Source: Anadara kagoshimensis
Taxonomy: Eukaryota > Mollusca > Bivalvia > Arcoida > Arcidae
NCBI GenBank assembly: GCA_021292105.1
Contig: CM037861.1
Coordinates: 49,847,920 to 49,911,919, forward strand
Direction: 5' to 3'
Length of the DNA: 64,000 nt
Positions within the stretch are counted from its first letter, which is position 1; every line of letters starts with the position of its first letter. The notes below the pieces were generated by a model that saw only the letters and a program-made list of their open reading frames with translations, had not been told where the DNA came from and made no database searches. This document shows positions 59,940-64,000 of this stretch, piece by piece. The position numbers and the translations under genes are program-made.

Positions 59940-60240
59940 AATGTAACTTTATCTTTATTAATGTAAAAGTACGTTTTAAGATTAACCATTTATAAAATTT
60001 GAAGAAACTTATACAAAGTTAAAATTTAAGTCATCTTGCCGTACATACTGACTGATCATAATTGAAGGAGTCCTACGAACTTTATGCACTAAAGGTGTGC
60101 ATTTTTGACTTTGGTCCGTATTTAAACTCTAAATGTAACTTGATCTTTATGAACGTAAAACAACGTTTTAAGATTAACCCTAGAAATAATCGAAACTTAT
60201 ACCTTCAATTTTAAGAGTAATCTTGTCGTACATTCTGGCG
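59940..60240. repeat. Diverged local tandem duplication, period about 190
   Basis: 'atgtaactttatctttat' (59941) and 'atgtaacttgatctttat' (60133), each followed by 'cgttttaagattaacc', then 'aaacttata' and 'cttg.cgtacat.ctg'. Confidence 0.7.
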
Positions 60241-63200
60241 TACAATGACGGAAGGGAGCCTATGGTGGTTCCTGATTACCATCCCTTAGGTATCTCGTTT
60301 GGCTTTATTTAAACAATGCTTCTTTACGTCCATCCTCAAAACTACTTTTTCTCTTGAACATTTGAACTAACTTATACTTTTGCAATGTAATATATAGACA
60401 ATTTGCCATTTGATTTTTATGAATTCCATATACATGCAGGATTGCTAGATCACTGTTTGGTTAAATAATATCTAATTGTCAGTCTTTAAAAATGCGTATT
60501 AAAGAATATCTTGTAGATCAATGGAATGGACGAGACCCTAAATAGTACCATAACAACGCCACTAAATATATAATTTGTGAACATATAATACCGTCATGTT
60601 TTTGTCTTTAATTTGCATTACTTATTGATAATTAATTTTTATTGTTTCGTGTTTACGTAAACACTTGCTAACAAATTTAAACAAGTAAACGTCATGAGAG
60701 CGGATGCTTAAAATTAAGTATGGTCATAATATTGAACCATAAGACGTCAATTATAATCATGATTATTTTTGACAAGATATACAACTCATTTTTTTTTTTT
60801 TTTTTTGGTTTGCAATTTAAAGTAATGAAACATTTGAATATTATTCCTGTTTTAAATGCAAACCAATTAAGGTTAAACGCTAAAGTATCTATGGAAAATA
60901 AAAGAATCAACCAAGTTAAACAAATGACATCTATTTGGTATCTGCAATTTCATTATCAATAGAAAACTAAAATTATTTTTGATTTCTAAAGTTAAAACAT
61001 TCATCGCAGCATCGCTTTTAATTAAAAATCAAGTAGGTCCTTCCACCCAACGAAAATTATTTAAAAAAACAAAATCTCCTCCTCTGTCTGTCCAACGGAT
61101 TTACTATGAGAGTATTAGGGTATGTTTTTAAAGTGTCATATCTATACCTCTTCCTGTGGGTACCTAAAAAGGACCAGTTTACATTAAAGTATTCATGAAC
61201 AGATACACTTTTAAAAATGGCATTTTAGAGTTGCTTAACTTATAAATCAATCATTTTATATTAGTTTGATCAGTGTGTTTATATTAGATTTGAAAAGATG
61301 AAGCAAAGAAACAACTTCATGAAACCAAGATATTAATTTACTGAGAACAGTTTAAAGTTATAAGATGAAAACGATTGGAATTTTAACGATGACATAAGTT
61401 GACCTTACACCATTGAAGTATCTATATTACTAAAAAGTCTTTATTTAATAAACATGATATTGGATGTTTATGATCCTAATTATAAAATATTTTAGTTACT
61501 AACTTTAGTTTTTGGCGTCTGTAATACTCTACCAACTTAATATGATCTGTCATTATTTGATTAGCCATTGTGCTCATAAAATATAATGAAGAGATAAGAA
61601 TATAAATTTGTCAAATTTACTGAAGACTTAATAATTAATTTTAAAACGGTTTGCTAACTTTAAATTAAATTATGAAAACATCATCCTGCAAAATAGAAAG
61701 CTGAATGGAGTAAATTGCGATGCCATAATGGACAATGTAACACACCTTTTATGACGCAAACTGCACTCAAAGCATCATTTAAATAGCATAATATAACTAA
61801 TCCCTCTAAATACCTATGGATAAACAGAAAAATGATGAAAGTTGATGAAAATAATTTAAAAATTGACAGGAGTTGATTTTAATTTCATTTTTAGACATTT
61901 TTTTCATTTTTCGGACATTTTTTTATTTTTCCTGAAAGAATATTGTTCACATCAAATTACGCAAGAAAACTTTAGTAACTTTAGTTAATAGGCAATTGAT
62001 TCTTATCTCGCTGTACGACCTGAACGATGAAAGTGAAAGTTTCTTGGTCAATGCGTGCATCATGTGATTCTTCTGTTGTTATCTGCATCACAAGCAGGCG
62101 TGTACTATCTCAATAAAAAGTTAAATTGATATTTTGATGAAATCTGTTATTTGTCCACGTTAAACTTCAACAACAGACATTTAAGATCTTTGGATTTTAA
62201 GCATTAATTTTACTTTTTCAGTCGAAGCTATTTGTGAATTAATTTGTCATCAAATAATTTGTTGTCTATTATATATATTAATAGAAACAATCTTTTAAAA
62301 AAGTTTATTGATTGTTTATTAAAACAAGGTAATTTATTTCTGTGTTTACGATTCCAGTACAAAGTACAGAGTACTTTAGAATCAGTCTCCGAAATAGCTG
62401 CCGAACTAACAAACACAGTAATTGGATACTTGATTGATGGTAAATGTAACTGTCTATCAACTGTGTCTAGTAATCTAACGCCAAATATAATGATACTTTA
62501 TACTTAGTCTGTATAGTTATATATTTCCAATTCAACAAAATTTGGTTCCCAATAATTCTTGGAGAAACAAATTACTGAAACAATAGACAATACCAAAATA
62601 AGATTACAAATCGAATTTCAGAAAAAATGGTATAAAGTTTCCGTAGATTTGATCTTGTTTTCCGTTGTTGTAACATTTGTCTTTTATATTATGTCAATTA
62701 TTTATCTATAAGAACACGCGCAGACATTATAAACTTTTTTATGTCATGCAACAAAACGCATAATTGTCAGCCCTGACAAATGTTTTTTGTATATTGTTTA
62801 ATTTAGGTTATCCCTTTTACTTTTTCATGCAAAGTTCTCCGATTTTAGATAAATGCTTTTAAAACTATTTGAAGTAAATCCGAACCATTTCTACCGGGGA
62901 AAACAAAACATTCTGCTGATTAAAATTAAGGATTTTATAACATGCATGATGTCTACAATATGTCGTATGTACTTATGTTTGACATTACGTACATTTATTT
63001 GATAACAGTCTATGATATTGTCTGACTTTGAATAACCCTTAACCAATAGATCATGCGAACATCTATTTATATTTCGTATGTTTTGTTCTTATTTGTTATA
63101 CGACTATTACAAATACGTCTGATTTTGTTAAACATTTTACTTTATTATCCTGTTTCTAATTTGTCTGTCGACACTATCACGACCAGACGAAAAGTTGTAA

Positions 63201-63394
63201 ATCTTTTCAACATGGTGTGTATTCTAATAAAGACTGTTATTCCTTTCCTGAAAGAATAAAAATCTACCATGTTGATAGACATTGTGTCATTACACGTTAA
63301 TCATTAGGAGAGCAAAATTTATCAAGTTGATACTAATACCGTACTTTTTAAAAGAAACAATGCATATTTTAACCAACGATGAAATTTTATTAAT
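60241..63394. other. Non-coding; a T run at 60789-60806
   Basis: AT-rich. A run of about 18 T at 60789-60806 could mark an old retroposed tail on the minus strand. The frames at 60692-60962 and 62228-62507 overlap on both strands and carry no recognisable domain. Confidence 0.4.
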
Positions 63395-63600
63395 CAAAAA
63401 CAAACAACCTAATCCATGTCCGAATCACGATCAAGAAGCAAAGGAAAAACTTTTAAACTATCAAGTCAGGTTAGACACGTGAACTTCCACCAGGGAAGTA
63501 AAGGCCGGTTGCTTCGGAAGGATTAGAACCTCCTGTTAAGCTAGGTACACCCACCACGTGTGTAATCAAACTTGTGTGAAAGAAACATGCAACTATGGGA
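63395..63600 (-). mobile_element. Penelope-like 3' tail, left half of an inverted pair
   Basis: Long reverse-complement tail: 'caaaaacaaacaacctaatc', 'gaacttccaccagggaagta', 'gaacctcctgttaagctagg', 'cacccaccacgtgtgtaatc', 'catgcaactatgggac'. The stem of hairpin 2 is intact. Confidence 0.85.
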
Positions 63601-63789
63601 CATTTACATAAACAGCGAAAGCGCAATCTGACAATAATATTTGCCTTAATATTAAATAGTAGGTATGTCATTAATGTATTCTTAGAGACGAGTATATTTA
63701 CGAATGAAGTCCCTTCTTTCCCCCGAAATGACGTTCCTATAGTAGAAGAATTAAAAAAATTGAAGTGGCGTTTGTAGCTATCTATTTTG
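63601..63789. other. Spacer between inverted Penelope-like tails
   Basis: A 60-codon plus-strand frame (63595-63777) crosses this spacer and ends 'VPIVEELKKLKWRL'. No family recognised; probably chance. Confidence 0.3.
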
Positions 63790-63905
63790 GAGGTAAGTAT
63801 CCTTCCAGAGCACCCGGTCTAACATCTCTGTTCGCGTGTAATTTCAAATTTTTACTTTGCTTTAAGGATTGTGATTTGTACATAAACCGGTATATTTGCG
63901 GTTGT
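63790..63905 (+). mobile_element. Penelope-like 3' tail, right half of an inverted pair
   Basis: 'aagtatccttccagagcacc', 'cggtctaacatctctg', 'ttcgcgtgtaa', 'aaggattgtgatttgtacat'. Decayed, with a shortened hairpin 2. Confidence 0.7.
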
Positions 63906-64000
63906 TTTAAAAGTTAAGTAAAAAAAATTAACAATTTAGCCACATGTAACGGTGACATTCTATCATGCTCAAAATAGGTTTGAATTGTGTTTCTTTCCTT

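Noticed and set aside
60692-60962. Opposed frames of 72 and 80 codons around the T run.
   Set aside because: Both depend on the homopolymer (lysine or phenylalanine runs) and lack any domain-like sequence.
63500-63530. 'ggttctaatccttccg' on the minus strand resembles a tRNA B box.
   Set aside because: It is the first hairpin of the Penelope-like tail; other copies read 'ggtgcttacccttccgg', which is not B-box-like.
63471-63671. A minus-strand frame with 'GVPSLTGGSNPSEATGLYFPGG', which looks protein-like.
   Set aside because: It is the translated Penelope-like 3' tail, including its hairpins; the same tail in other copies is not open in this frame.

Overview
This is an AT-rich animal (eukaryotic) genomic window, most likely from a bivalve mollusc and probably a mussel (Mytilidae). 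The assignment rests on three things. First, the one clear gene is a peptide G-protein-coupled receptor of the allatostatin-A/buccalin type. Second, the dispersed repeats resemble ones I recall from mussel genomes: hammerhead-like repeats introduced by 'ggtccaagcatcactgat', Penelope-like retroelement tails, a MITE with 'cctgtctataaaggcc' ends, and a repeat tail rich in 'gacagacggacgg' followed by a C run. Third, coding density is very low. No database search was possible.

Layout. 1-8.1 kb is non-coding and holds a minisatellite, several degenerate Penelope-like (PLE) 3' tails and a nest of four MITEs (6.7-7.7 kb). 8168-9287 is an intronless seven-transmembrane receptor reading frame broken by a single extra base in transmembrane segment 4; a splice acceptor lies just upstream, so a 5' UTR intron is likely. 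9.3-31.7 kb is mostly non-coding, with microsatellites, three further MITEs, several local tandem duplications and two weak candidate exons at 18.2-18.8 kb. 31.7-57.5 kb is a large array of diverged repeat units. The short form is about 3.76 kb and the long form about 5.2-5.5 kb. The units have been interrupted by two PLE insertions and one fold-back DNA element. Intact units carry one hammerhead-ribozyme-like motif each. 57.5-64 kb is non-coding, with inverted pairs of PLE tails.

The functional content is therefore one gene, whose product would be a cell-surface neuropeptide receptor if the frameshift is an assembly error. The rest is repeat history. The strongest unexplained structures are the tandem array with its hammerhead-like motifs, the paired hairpins kept in the roughly nineteen PLE tails, and the nested MITEs. 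The long stretches listed as empty were read for repeats and long open frames; short exons of a large gene could still be missed there.
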